Assembly: GCA_051011115.1 (NCBI GenBank)
Contig: JBPCUN010000141.1
Coordinates: 1 to 60,877, forward strand
From: Profundicola sp051011115
GTDB lineage: Bacteria > Bacteroidota > Bacteroidia > Flavobacteriales > Weeksellaceae
Reading direction: 5' to 3'
Length of the DNA: 60,877 bases
In this document: positions 24,448 through 32,095 of the stretch, piece by piece
How positions within the stretch are numbered: position 1 is the stretch's first letter
Layout of the letters: every line of letters starts with the position of its first letter
The notes under the pieces: generated by a model
Told to the model about the DNA's origin: nothing
Databases searched by the model: none
What the model saw: the letters and a program-made list of their open reading frames with translations, nothing else
Translations under genes and position numbers: made by a program

Positions 24448-25707
24448 ATGAAACAATTTTACAATTTAAAAAGTATTTGTCTAGCCTTTCTATTGGTAGG
24501 TGGACTTTTAAGCGCACAGTATGCCGATGGGATTATTGTGTCTAATGAGGGTAACTTCATGTCACCGAATGCGGATGTGAGTTTTATCGATTATGAAACT
24601 TTAGAAGTAACCAATGATATCTATAATACGGTAAACGGAGAACAGTTAGGTGATGTATTACAACACATTGGCTTTTACGGAGACAAGGCTTATTTAGTAA
24701 TTAATAATTCTGGTAAAGTTGTGATTGCAGATAGAGAAACTTTCAAGAAAGAGGCTGTGATTACAGAAGGAATCAATCTGCCGAGGTATATTACTTTTGC
24801 TAATGATAAAGCATATGTTACAAATTCTGGTAGTATGTCTGTAACTATTTATAACACTTCTGATTACAGCCTAGTTAAAGAAATTCCTGTAAATAAAACA
24901 GTAGAAAAAATTGAAACCATCGGTAACAACATTTTTGTACAAAATGCGGCGTTTGGTGGTGGTAAATATGTTACAGTGATTAATGCTACTACAGATGAAA
25001 TAGTTAAAACTATTGAGTTAGAAGGTGGTATTAGAAGTATTACGACAGATGGTACAAATTTATATGTAATTTCTTCTACAGGAGATTTTACTCATATCTA
25101 TACCATTGATGCTAAATCATTTAAAATTACCAATACTTTTAAAAGTACGAAGATTGTGAAAGGAGGGAATATTAGCATATCTGATGATTTAGTATTCTTT
25201 ACGGCAGATGATTCTATCATCTATGTAATGGCCAAAAACTTTATGGACGAACCAGTTGAAGTCGCTAAGGTTACATATAATCCATATTTTACTTTTTATG
25301 GTTTTAATGTTATTGGTAAATATCTATTCTCAGCAGATGCTAGTGGATTCATTGCACCATCAGAGGTGAAGGTTTATGATGTTGAAAGTTTAGATGAGAT
25401 TAAGACGATTAAAACTACCATTGGAGCTAATGGATTTTATAATAATAATATCGCAAGTCTAGGGGTAAACGATGTTGCTGAAAATAATTTAGAAGTTAAA
25501 GTGTACCCAAATCCAGTAGTTGATTATCTACAATTATCTGGAATAGAAACAGCAGATGTAAAAGTATTTAACTTATACGGACAACTAGTGAAATCATTTA
25601 ATTATGAAGGTAAGGCTGTAAATGTTTCAGATTTAGAGGCTGGTCTCTATATTTTTATGATTGAAACAAACCATAATTCAATCACTAAAAAAGTTTTAGT
25701 AAAATAA
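24448..25707 (+). CDS. T9SS-secreted YncE-like beta-propeller, probable B12-capture protein
   Basis: A 419-residue protein (ATG at 24448; an in-frame TTG at 24442 is less likely). A signal peptide (LAFLLVGGLLSAQ) is cut near residue 24; no Cys follows, so it is not a lipoprotein. About residues 28-330 are a run of beta-rich repeats such as KVVIADRETFKKEAVI and YVTVINATTDEIVKTIEL, the pattern of a YncE/DUF5074-like propeller. The last 75 residues form a type A T9SS sorting domain (VKVYPNPVVDYLQLSG to LEAGLYIFMIET to KKVLVK), directing export and surface attachment. It is under a cobalamin riboswitch. Bacteroides BtuG is a propeller B12-binding surface lipoprotein, so binding of B12 or a precursor is inferred. 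No btuB is nearby. Confidence 0.85.
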   Translation: MKQFYNLKSICLAFLLVGGLLSAQYADGIIVSNEGNFMSPNADVSFIDYETLEVTNDIYNTVNGEQLGDVLQHIGFYGDKAYLVINNSGKVVIADRETFKKEAVITEGINLPRYITFANDKAYVTNSGSMSVTIYNTSDYSLVKEIPVNKTVEKIETIGNNIFVQNAAFGGGKYVTVINATTDEIVKTIELEGGIRSITTDGTNLYVISSTGDFTHIYTIDAKSFKITNTFKSTKIVKGGNISISDDLVFFTADDSIIYVMAKNFMDEPVEVAKVTYNPYFTFYGFNVIGKYLFSADASGFIAPSEVKVYDVESLDEIKTIKTTIGANGFYNNNIASLGVNDVAENNLEVKVYPNPVVDYLQLSGIETADVKVFNLYGQLVKSFNYEGKAVNVSDLEAGLYIFMIETNHNSITKKVLVK

Positions 25708-25741
25708 AAGTTACACATAAATTCAAAACACTGAACCTATG

Positions 25742-25770
25742 CCTCAATCAGAAACGATTGAGGTTTTTTT
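25742..25770 (+). terminator. Terminator after the propeller gene
   Basis: CCTCAATC and GATTGAGG form an eight-base stem with a six-base loop, followed by seven T. It runs into the stop codon of the convergent crcB gene. Confidence 0.9.
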
Positions 25771-26131
25771 ATGCCATTTTAGCAAGTTTGAAACCTAACC
25801 AGACACAAGATAAACCAGTTATGATGCTCATGAATAAATAACAGCAAAATAGAAGATAGTTTCCGTTTTGTAACATTTTTAGATTTTCTGCTGCAAAAGA
25901 GGAAAAGGTCGTAAATCCACCGCAGAATCCTACTGCTAAAATTAAGATATGAGTTTGTTGTAAAATTTCTCTTTCAAATAAACCTAGGATGAGACCGATA
26001 ATTAAACATCCTAGCACATTGGCAGTGAACGTTCCATATGGGAAGGTTTTGTTCAGTAAATAACCAGTACCATAGCGTAAAACACTTCCAAAGCCACCAC
26101 CAATAAATATTAAAAATAGATTCTTTGCCAT
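25769..26131 (-). CDS. crcB: Fluoride exporter CrcB/Fluc
   Basis: A small dual-topology fluoride channel that protects against fluoride. The 120-residue protein has four membrane segments and the family motifs GGGFGSVLRYGTGY, GTFTANVLGC and GFCGGFTTFSSFA. A single gene means one protein must form the antiparallel dimer. Convergent with the propeller gene, and its stop lies within the T run of that gene's terminator. I looked for a fluoride riboswitch upstream and did not see one. A TAAATTTG box ends four bases before the ATG. Confidence 0.93.
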   Translation of the reverse strand: MAKNLFLIFIGGGFGSVLRYGTGYLLNKTFPYGTFTANVLGCLIIGLILGLFEREILQQTHILILAVGFCGGFTTFSSFAAENLKMLQNGNYLLFCCYLFMSIITGLSCVWLGFKLAKMA

Positions 26132-26135
26132 TACT

Positions 26136-26143
26136 CAAATTTA
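26136..26143 (-). promoter_or_regulatory. Candidate -7 box TAAATTTG for crcB
   Basis: Minus-strand TAAATTTG is followed by AGTA and then the ATG at 26131, so the box is only four bases from the start codon and a leaderless mRNA is possible. Confidence 0.45.
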
Positions 26144-26283
26144 ATCATTTTAAATCTTTAATAAGATATGATGGCAATTATTCTATTGAAAGAGTTTTAA
26201 TTGTAATCCTAAAATATGTTTTAACTTGTAGAAGTTTTGAATGCTCACAATTCAGAATTTAATAAAATGTCAGAATATCTTAT

Positions 26284-26646
26284 ATGAAAAGATTTTATTA
26301 TAGTTTAGGGTATGCAATTAATGGGATTCAGTGGGTCATAAAATCTGAACCTAACATGCGCATTCATTTGGTATGTACATGTATTGTATTATTTATGAGC
26401 TACTTTTTGGGGTTAAACTATATCGAATGGTCTATTATATTGTTGTGTATTATGAGTGTTATAGTTCTAGAAATGATTAATACCATTATAGAAAAATATC
26501 TTGATTTTTATCATCCTGAAAGAAGTGAAAAAGTCAAAATTTTAAAAGATATTGCGGCAGGTTCAGTTTTATTAGCATCGTTATTTTCTATGATTATAGG
26601 TGGGATTTTATTCATGCAGAAGATAATTTCACTAATCGATTGTTAA
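26284..26646 (+). CDS. dgkA: Diacylglycerol kinase (DgkA family)
   Basis: Phosphorylates diacylglycerol or undecaprenol in the inner membrane. The 120-residue protein has three membrane segments, the conserved motif EMINTIIEKYLDF (catalytic Glu/Asn region, near residue 69) and KDIAAGSVLLAS (near 95). The N-terminal amphipathic stretch (YYSLGYAINGIQWVIKSEPNMRIH) matches the family, here as the Gram-positive-like DgkA/undecaprenol kinase type. Gap of 101 bases to glgA; it reads in the same direction but may have its own transcript. Confidence 0.9.
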   Translation: MKRFYYSLGYAINGIQWVIKSEPNMRIHLVCTCIVLFMSYFLGLNYIEWSIILLCIMSVIVLEMINTIIEKYLDFYHPERSEKVKILKDIAAGSVLLASLFSMIIGGILFMQKIISLIDC

Positions 26647-26747
26647 GATATATTATCTTATTGTTAAATGTGAAAATATTCTCTATTCCGCTTAAATATC
26701 ATCATTAATTACTAAAATTTTTTGTAGTTTTAAACAAACTATTGGAT

Positions 26748-28157
26748 ATGTTAATCGTACATCTTTCGGCCGAATGTTATCCCGTTGCAAAAGTAGGCGG
26801 TTTAGCAGATGTTGTTGGTGCTTTGCCCAAGTATTCGAACCATATTGAGGGAACTCAAGCCATGGTTGTGATGCCTTTTGTAGAAAGTAAATTTGTTCAT
26901 AACCATAAGTTTACAGTGGATTATGAATTTGACATGCCATTTGGCGATAAAATAACCCATGTAAGAATTCTAAAGAATGAAGATTTAGCATTTCCAACTT
27001 TTTTAGTCCAAATAGATGGGTTTGGATACCGTGATCAAGTATATGGTTATGATAATGATGTATTTTATTTTTTAGCTTTTCAAACGGCAGCATTAATTTG
27101 GATTCATCAATGGAATATTCAACCAGATATTATACACTGTCATGATCATCATACAGGGTTTGTTCCTTTTATGATGAAATTTGCACATATGTTTCCCAAG
27201 TTTAGGAATACGCCAAGCATATTTACAATACATAATGGAGAATATCAAGGGCCCTTATCTTATGATATGGCAGGTTATTTTCCGTGGTTTGATACTTGGC
27301 AGTTCCCCAATTTAGTCTGGGATAATGAATTAAATGCTATGGCTTCTGCCATTAAATGCGCTTGGAAAGTCTCAACTGTTTCCCCACAATATATGAGAGA
27401 ATTGGCTCAAGGGGATAGTACCATTGCCCCCTTATTAAGACATGAAAGTGGTAAAACTTTAGGGATTTTGAATGGTATAGATAATGAAGAATGGGATCCA
27501 TCAGAAGATGAATATTTACTTCATAATTACTCTTATAAGAATGTGGCGAAAGGTAAAGAACTAAATAAAGTAGCATTATGTGAAAACTTCGGTTTTGATC
27601 CAGCTTTGCCACTAATTTCTTTTATAGGAAGGTTTGTTCCTCAAAAAGGTGCCGATGTTTTAGCGGATGCAATATGGCATGCCATCAATGACTTAAATAA
27701 GGATATCAACTTTTTGATGGTAGGGAGTGGTAATCAAGTGTTCTCTGATGGAATCAATCGTATGATAAACTTTACTCAATCTAAATTTAATACCTATATA
27801 GGGTATAATGAAGAGTTGGCAAGAAGAGTTTATGCATCATCTGATTTTTTGGTCATGCCATCTAGATTTGAGCCATGTGGTCTCAATCAGTTTTATGCTT
27901 TGCGCTATGGTACGGTTCCTATTGTGCGTACAGTAGGAGGGTTGTTAGACTCTGTTGTGGACATTAATGATGATGGAAATGGTATTAGATTTATTCAGTT
28001 ATCTGTAGATGACCTAAATCATGCCTTTGATCGTGCAAATCAACTATATAAGAATAAAACAAATTTAAATAAACTTCGTAAATTTATAATGCAACAAGAT
28101 TTTTCATGGGAAAAATCAGCCAATAAATATCAAGATCTCTATGAACAATTACAATGA
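26748..28157 (+). CDS. glgA: Glycogen synthase (ADP-glucose type)
   Basis: Adds glucose from ADP-glucose to a growing glycogen chain. The 469-residue GT5 enzyme starts at ATG 26748 (a TTG at 26742 is in frame). Motifs: KVGGLADVVGALPK (substrate loop near 17), HCHDHHTGFVP, FIGRFVPQKGAD, and EPCGLNQFYALRYGTVPIVRTVGG (near 384). It overlaps glgC by 17 bases, so the two are coupled. Branching enzyme and phosphorylase genes are not in this window. Confidence 0.96.
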   Translation: MLIVHLSAECYPVAKVGGLADVVGALPKYSNHIEGTQAMVVMPFVESKFVHNHKFTVDYEFDMPFGDKITHVRILKNEDLAFPTFLVQIDGFGYRDQVYGYDNDVFYFLAFQTAALIWIHQWNIQPDIIHCHDHHTGFVPFMMKFAHMFPKFRNTPSIFTIHNGEYQGPLSYDMAGYFPWFDTWQFPNLVWDNELNAMASAIKCAWKVSTVSPQYMRELAQGDSTIAPLLRHESGKTLGILNGIDNEEWDPSEDEYLLHNYSYKNVAKGKELNKVALCENFGFDPALPLISFIGRFVPQKGADVLADAIWHAINDLNKDINFLMVGSGNQVFSDGINRMINFTQSKFNTYIGYNEELARRVYASSDFLVMPSRFEPCGLNQFYALRYGTVPIVRTVGGLLDSVVDINDDGNGIRFIQLSVDDLNHAFDRANQLYKNKTNLNKLRKFIMQQDFSWEKSANKYQDLYEQLQ

Positions 28158-29433
28158 AGAACCCCATAAGAAAACGCTAGCAGTAATTTTAGGTGGAGGT
28201 AGAGGGACAAGGCTTCATCCGCTTACAGAGCAAAGGTCTAAACCAGCAGTTCCGTTAGCAGGGAAATACAGACTAGTGGATATACCAATTTCCAATTGCC
28301 TTAACTCTAGGATCAATAAAATCTACGTGCTTACACAATTCAACTCAGCATCGCTGAATAGGCATGTGAAGAATAGTTTTCATTTTGATTTATTTAGCAG
28401 AGGCTTTGTTGATATCTTAGCCGCAGAACAAACTTTTGATAATTCTAATTGGTATCAAGGGACTGCCGATGCAGTAAGGCAAAGTTTTAGTCACATTAAT
28501 AGCGTTGATCATCAATATGTTTTAATCCTATCAGGTGATCAACTCTATCAAATGGATTATAAAGAGATGCTGGAAGATCATATAAAAAATGGTGCAGATT
28601 TGACGATTGCTACCATACCTGTAAACGCTGAAGACGCTACAGGATTTGGAATAATGAAGACAGACGAGCAAAGTATTATTACTTCATTTATAGAAAAGCC
28701 AAATGCTGAGGAGTTAAAAGAATGGACTTCTAACACAGGTGATAAAATGCAGGCTCAGGGTAAGAATTATTTAGCCTCTATGGGGATTTATTTATTTAAT
28801 AAAAATGTATTAGATGAGCTTCTGCATAAATACGATGGTTCTGATTTTGGTAAGAATATTATTCCAGAATCTATTCATACCCATAAAGTTAATAGTTATC
28901 AGTTTGAGGGTTATTGGACAGATATAGGTACTATTAAATCATTTCATGATGCCAATTTAGACCTAGCTGAAAATCTTCCAGAGTTCAATTTATATGATAA
29001 TGATAACTCTATCTATACCCATGCTAGGATGTTACCTCCTGCGAAGGTAGTAGGTACTACATTAGAGAACGTAGTATTGTCCGAAGGGTCTATTGTATAT
29101 GCAAGCCGTATAGAGCACTCTGTGATTGGTATTAGGACAAGAATTGGAATTGGTTCTACCATTGTTAGAACCTATATTATGGGGGGTGATTTTTATGAAA
29201 CTATAGAGGATATTGAAGAAAATAAGCATGCAGGAATTCCAGCCATTGGTGTAGGAGAAAGGTGTCATATTTATAATGCTATCTTAGATAAAAATGTAAG
29301 AATTGGTAATGATGTAAGAATTCAAGGAGGAGAGCATTTAGAGGATATGGAAACCAAGGAATATAAGATTGTAGAAGGTATAGTTGTAGTGAAGAAAGCC
29401 GCTATAATTCCTGATGGAACTGTGATTGGATAA
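28141..29433 (+). CDS. glgC: Glucose-1-phosphate adenylyltransferase
   Basis: Makes ADP-glucose from glucose-1-phosphate and ATP, the controlled first step of glycogen synthesis. The 430-residue protein shows the pyrophosphorylase motif LGGGRGTRLHPLTEQRSKPAVP (near 18-39), the sugar-binding FIEKPNAEE, and a C-terminal left-handed beta-helix with hexapeptide repeats. It starts inside glgA, and a strong bidirectional terminator follows the stop. Confidence 0.96.
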   Translation: MNNYNEEPHKKTLAVILGGGRGTRLHPLTEQRSKPAVPLAGKYRLVDIPISNCLNSRINKIYVLTQFNSASLNRHVKNSFHFDLFSRGFVDILAAEQTFDNSNWYQGTADAVRQSFSHINSVDHQYVLILSGDQLYQMDYKEMLEDHIKNGADLTIATIPVNAEDATGFGIMKTDEQSIITSFIEKPNAEELKEWTSNTGDKMQAQGKNYLASMGIYLFNKNVLDELLHKYDGSDFGKNIIPESIHTHKVNSYQFEGYWTDIGTIKSFHDANLDLAENLPEFNLYDNDNSIYTHARMLPPAKVVGTTLENVVLSEGSIVYASRIEHSVIGIRTRIGIGSTIVRTYIMGGDFYETIEDIEENKHAGIPAIGVGERCHIYNAILDKNVRIGNDVRIQGGEHLEDMETKEYKIVEGIVVVKKAAIIPDGTVIG

Positions 29434-29455
29434 TTGTTAAATTGATCGTTATATG

Positions 29456-29492
29456 AAAAATGCCACTTATGTAAAAATAAGTGGCATTTTTT
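29456..29492. terminator. Bidirectional terminator between glgC and azurin genes
   Basis: AAAAATGCCACTTAT (29456-29470) pairs with ATAAGTGGCATTTTT (29477-29491) around loop GTAAAA. A/T ends give T runs both ways for the convergent genes. Confidence 0.92.
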
Positions 29493-29511
29493 AATTTAAT
29501 AGGTATTAATC

Positions 29512-30051
29512 TTATTCTACAATAAATTTACCTTGCATAGAACCATAGTGACCTGGGAAAGAACAAATGAAATCATATGTTCCGGCTGCAGGAGCATCAA
29601 ATGTAATGGTAACGGATTCACCACCTCCAATTACTTTGGTATGTGCAATTACTGCAGCAGATCCTGTAGGTACATAATCAGTTTCAACGGCTTTCATTGC
29701 ATCCATTGCAAAATCCTGAATATTAGTTCCTTGTTTTAGAAGTACCCAGTTGTGTCCCATAGATTCTTTAGGTAACTTACCTTCATGCTTCAGGGTTAAT
29801 GTTACCTTTGAACCTGCAGGTACTTTTAGTTCATTTTTGGTGAACTTCATATCATCTGTACCAGCAATTTCTAAAGTTGCTTCACCGTTTTCAGCTGCCA
29901 CTGTAGTATCCTCTGTAGTAGTTTCTACTGCAGGAGCCTCAATGCTAGGTGCAGTGGTTTCTGTTGTTGATTCCTCTACAGTTTTAGTCTCTTTACCACA
30001 ACTTGATAAAGCGAAAACTGCTGCTGTCATTAAAATTAGTTTTTTCATCAT
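29512..30051 (-). CDS. Azurin-like type 1 copper lipoprotein
   Basis: A blue-copper electron carrier. The 179-residue protein has a lipobox (AVFALSSC, Cys near 18), a Thr/Glu-rich spacer (to about 55), and an azurin domain. Copper ligands visible are MGHNW (His), and CSFPGHYGSM (Cys, His and axial Met) near the C-terminus. It is lipid-anchored and probably faces the periplasm. It is last in the barrel-terC-folA-azurin group, 16 bases after folA. Its redox partner is unknown; candidates in flavobacteria include cytochrome oxidases. Confidence 0.93.
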   Translation of the reverse strand: MMKKLILMTAAVFALSSCGKETKTVEESTTETTAPSIEAPAVETTTEDTTVAAENGEATLEIAGTDDMKFTKNELKVPAGSKVTLTLKHEGKLPKESMGHNWVLLKQGTNIQDFAMDAMKAVETDYVPTGSAAVIAHTKVIGGGESVTITFDAPAAGTYDFICSFPGHYGSMQGKFIVE

Positions 30052-30067
30052 TATTTATTTTTAATTA

Positions 30068-30559
30068 TTATTGAATTGTTTTTAATTTATACGTTCTAAA
30101 ACTATATATAAAAGGCAAACCGTCTTCATCCATAATTTCTTCCTCAACACATTCAAAAGTTGATGGAATTTCTGGAAAATAAGTGTCTCCTTCAAATTCT
30201 GCGTGTATTCTAGTAATATCTAATTGATCCACCATTTCAATTGCTTGTTCATAAATAGTGCCTCCACCTATTATATAGATAGTATCATCAAGTTCCTTGC
30301 CTTTCTCTATTGCTTTCTCTAAACTTTTTACCCAAGTTACTTGATCTTTATTGGTATGTTCAGATGAAGATATGATAATATGTGGTCTTTGAGGTAAAGG
30401 TTTACTCCCAAATGATTCATAAGTTTTTCTACCCATGATTATCGGATGCCCCAACGTGAGTTTTTTAAACCGCTTTAAATCCTTGGGAATATGCCATAGC
30501 AATTGATTGTCTCTTCCAATCACATTATTTTCTGATACTGCAGCGATTATATGAATCAT
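30068..30559 (-). CDS. folA: Dihydrofolate reductase
   Basis: Reduces dihydrofolate to tetrahydrofolate with NADPH. The 163-residue protein begins IHIIAAVSENNVIGRDNQLLWHIPKDLKRFK (active-site Trp and Asp region near 22-28) and shows HPIIMGRKTYESF, TIYIIGGGTIYEQAIE and the C-terminal TYFPEI. Ordinary length. It overlaps terC by four bases. Thymidylate synthase (ThyA), which often precedes folA, is not next to it here. Confidence 0.95.
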   Translation of the reverse strand: MIHIIAAVSENNVIGRDNQLLWHIPKDLKRFKKLTLGHPIIMGRKTYESFGSKPLPQRPHIIISSSEHTNKDQVTWVKSLEKAIEKGKELDDTIYIIGGGTIYEQAIEMVDQLDITRIHAEFEGDTYFPEIPSTFECVEEEIMDEDGLPFIYSFRTYKLKTIQ

Positions 30560-31515
30560 GCCTCTGCCGAATTTTGTTTGACTAAAGATACAATAACTCC
30601 TCCAACTAAACTCACAAAAATTATAGCAAGGGATAATAATTCTGGAATCTCATAATGGTGCATTAATATCAATTTAATACCAATATATAGAAGAATCACA
30701 AAAATGCTATAATGCAAGTAATGAAATTTCTCTAGCATATTGGCTAAAAAGAAATACATAGAACGTAAACCTAAAGTAGCGAAGATGGTTGCACAAAATA
30801 CCAAAAAGGCATCTTGTGTGACAGCTAAAATTGCTGGGATACTATCTACCGCAAATAAAATGTCTGTAAATTCTATCATCACTAATGCACCAAATAGAGG
30901 TGTAGCAACCCTCACACCATTTTCTAAGGTAAAAAACTTATTCCCATCTAAATTAGGACTGATACGTAAGTACTTACGCATAATTCTTTTCCCTTTGGAT
31001 TCATTAAATTCTTCTGGGATGCCTTTAAGTTCATCATAAAGCATTTTAAAAGCAGTATATATCAAAAATCCTCCAAAAACATACGGAATCCAGCTAACTT
31101 TTTGAAATAAAACAACCCCTATGCCTATCATGGCTCCACGGAAAATTATCGCACCTAGAATTCCCCAGAATAAAGCCTTATGTTGAAATTTGAGAGGAAT
31201 ATTAAAGGATTTGAATATCATTGCTATTACGAATAAGTTATCTACAGAAAGCGAAAGTTCTATAAAATAACCTGTAACATATTTCAGAACTGCGTTTTTT
31301 GGGGTAAGATTTGTAGGATTATCTAGCCAATTATTTTTATATATAAAATAAATAAGAATAGACTGAGATAAAGCCATCAATATCCAAAAGACAGTTTCTC
31401 TTGCTGTTTTTTTATTACTTATTTCATCTTTTTTATGAAGGACAAATAAGTCAAAAATCAATAGAATTACTATAAATACAAGTAATCCAACCCATATAAG
31501 TGTAGTGCTTGTCAT
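30556..31515 (-). CDS. TerC/Alx family membrane protein
   Basis: An inner-membrane protein of 319 residues with about nine hydrophobic segments. The TerC motif LSVDNLFV (near 97) and FTDILFAVDSIPAIL (near 230) are seen, with acidic residues within membrane segments. Members handle manganese efflux or metal supply to exported proteins and were named from tellurium resistance; the substrate is not shown by the sequence. It follows the barrel-protein gene by three bases and overlaps folA by four. Confidence 0.9.
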   Translation of the reverse strand: MTSTTLIWVGLLVFIVILLIFDLFVLHKKDEISNKKTARETVFWILMALSQSILIYFIYKNNWLDNPTNLTPKNAVLKYVTGYFIELSLSVDNLFVIAMIFKSFNIPLKFQHKALFWGILGAIIFRGAMIGIGVVLFQKVSWIPYVFGGFLIYTAFKMLYDELKGIPEEFNESKGKRIMRKYLRISPNLDGNKFFTLENGVRVATPLFGALVMIEFTDILFAVDSIPAILAVTQDAFLVFCATIFATLGLRSMYFFLANMLEKFHYLHYSIFVILLYIGIKLILMHHYEIPELLSLAIIFVSLVGGVIVSLVKQNSAEA

Positions 31516-31518
31516 AGG

Positions 31519-32040
31519 TTACAAAGATACAACTACTCCACCATATGGACGAATAGCACTCGCAAAAATACTATCATCTTCATCATATAATACATTATAC
31601 ATGATACCAGTTTGGAAACGAATACGGCCCGTACTCTGGTATCCTGCACCTAGCCAAAGAGCAGTTTCATCAAAAGATCTTTCATAGTCATTTCTCTTTA
31701 ACGTTTGATTACCTGTATAATATTCTAAGTGAGATCTTAAGAATATAGATTCCATCACCCCATAATTCATATAAGGTCCCACAGAAAATAAATTTGATTT
31801 TTGGTAATCATCTTTACCATATTGATAACCTGCTGTTACACCACCCTCTAATCGCGGAGTGATAGCGTATCCTATAAATGGACTTAAATTGAATCCAAAA
31901 TAGGAATTACTTCCAAAATTAACCCCTAAACCACCACCTACTCGTACTTTTCCATGGTTGGATTGTGAGCTTATTCCTACTTGTCCTTGCGCTAGACAAA
32001 GCATAAAAATACATGTAAATGTCAATAAAATTCGTTTCAT
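31519..32040 (-). CDS. Small outer-membrane beta-barrel protein
   Basis: A 173-residue protein with a signal peptide (LTFTCIFMLCLAQG, cut near 19). About eight alternating hydrophobic strands follow, such as VRVGGGLGVNFGSNSYFGFNLSPFIGY and RFQTGIMYNVLY, ending in a strand with C-terminal Leu. This is the look of an OmpW/OmpA-like porin-type barrel. I do not recognise a specific family. It is first in an operon leading to terC, folA and azurin, with a TATTTTTGC promoter box. Confidence 0.7.
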   Translation of the reverse strand: MKRILLTFTCIFMLCLAQGQVGISSQSNHGKVRVGGGLGVNFGSNSYFGFNLSPFIGYAITPRLEGGVTAGYQYGKDDYQKSNLFSVGPYMNYGVMESIFLRSHLEYYTGNQTLKRNDYERSFDETALWLGAGYQSTGRIRFQTGIMYNVLYDEDDSIFASAIRPYGGVVVSL

Positions 32041-32076
32041 TCGTTAAATTATTTTAAATTTAGTAATTCAATAAAG

Positions 32077-32084
32077 CAAAAATA
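32077..32084 (-). promoter_or_regulatory. Candidate -7 box TATTTTTG(C) for the barrel-terC-folA-azurin operon
   Basis: Minus-strand TATTTTTGC fits the consensus and lies 37 bases before the ATG at 32040. The opposite gene (ppGpp synthase) starts 12 bases beyond its upstream edge. Confidence 0.5.
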
Positions 32085-32095
32085 ACTATTCTAGC

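Noticed and set aside
26132..26283. Possible fluoride riboswitch ahead of crcB
   Set aside because: I could not find the conserved pseudoknot bases of the fluoride aptamer; the -7 box sits four bases before the ATG, leaving no room for a leader.
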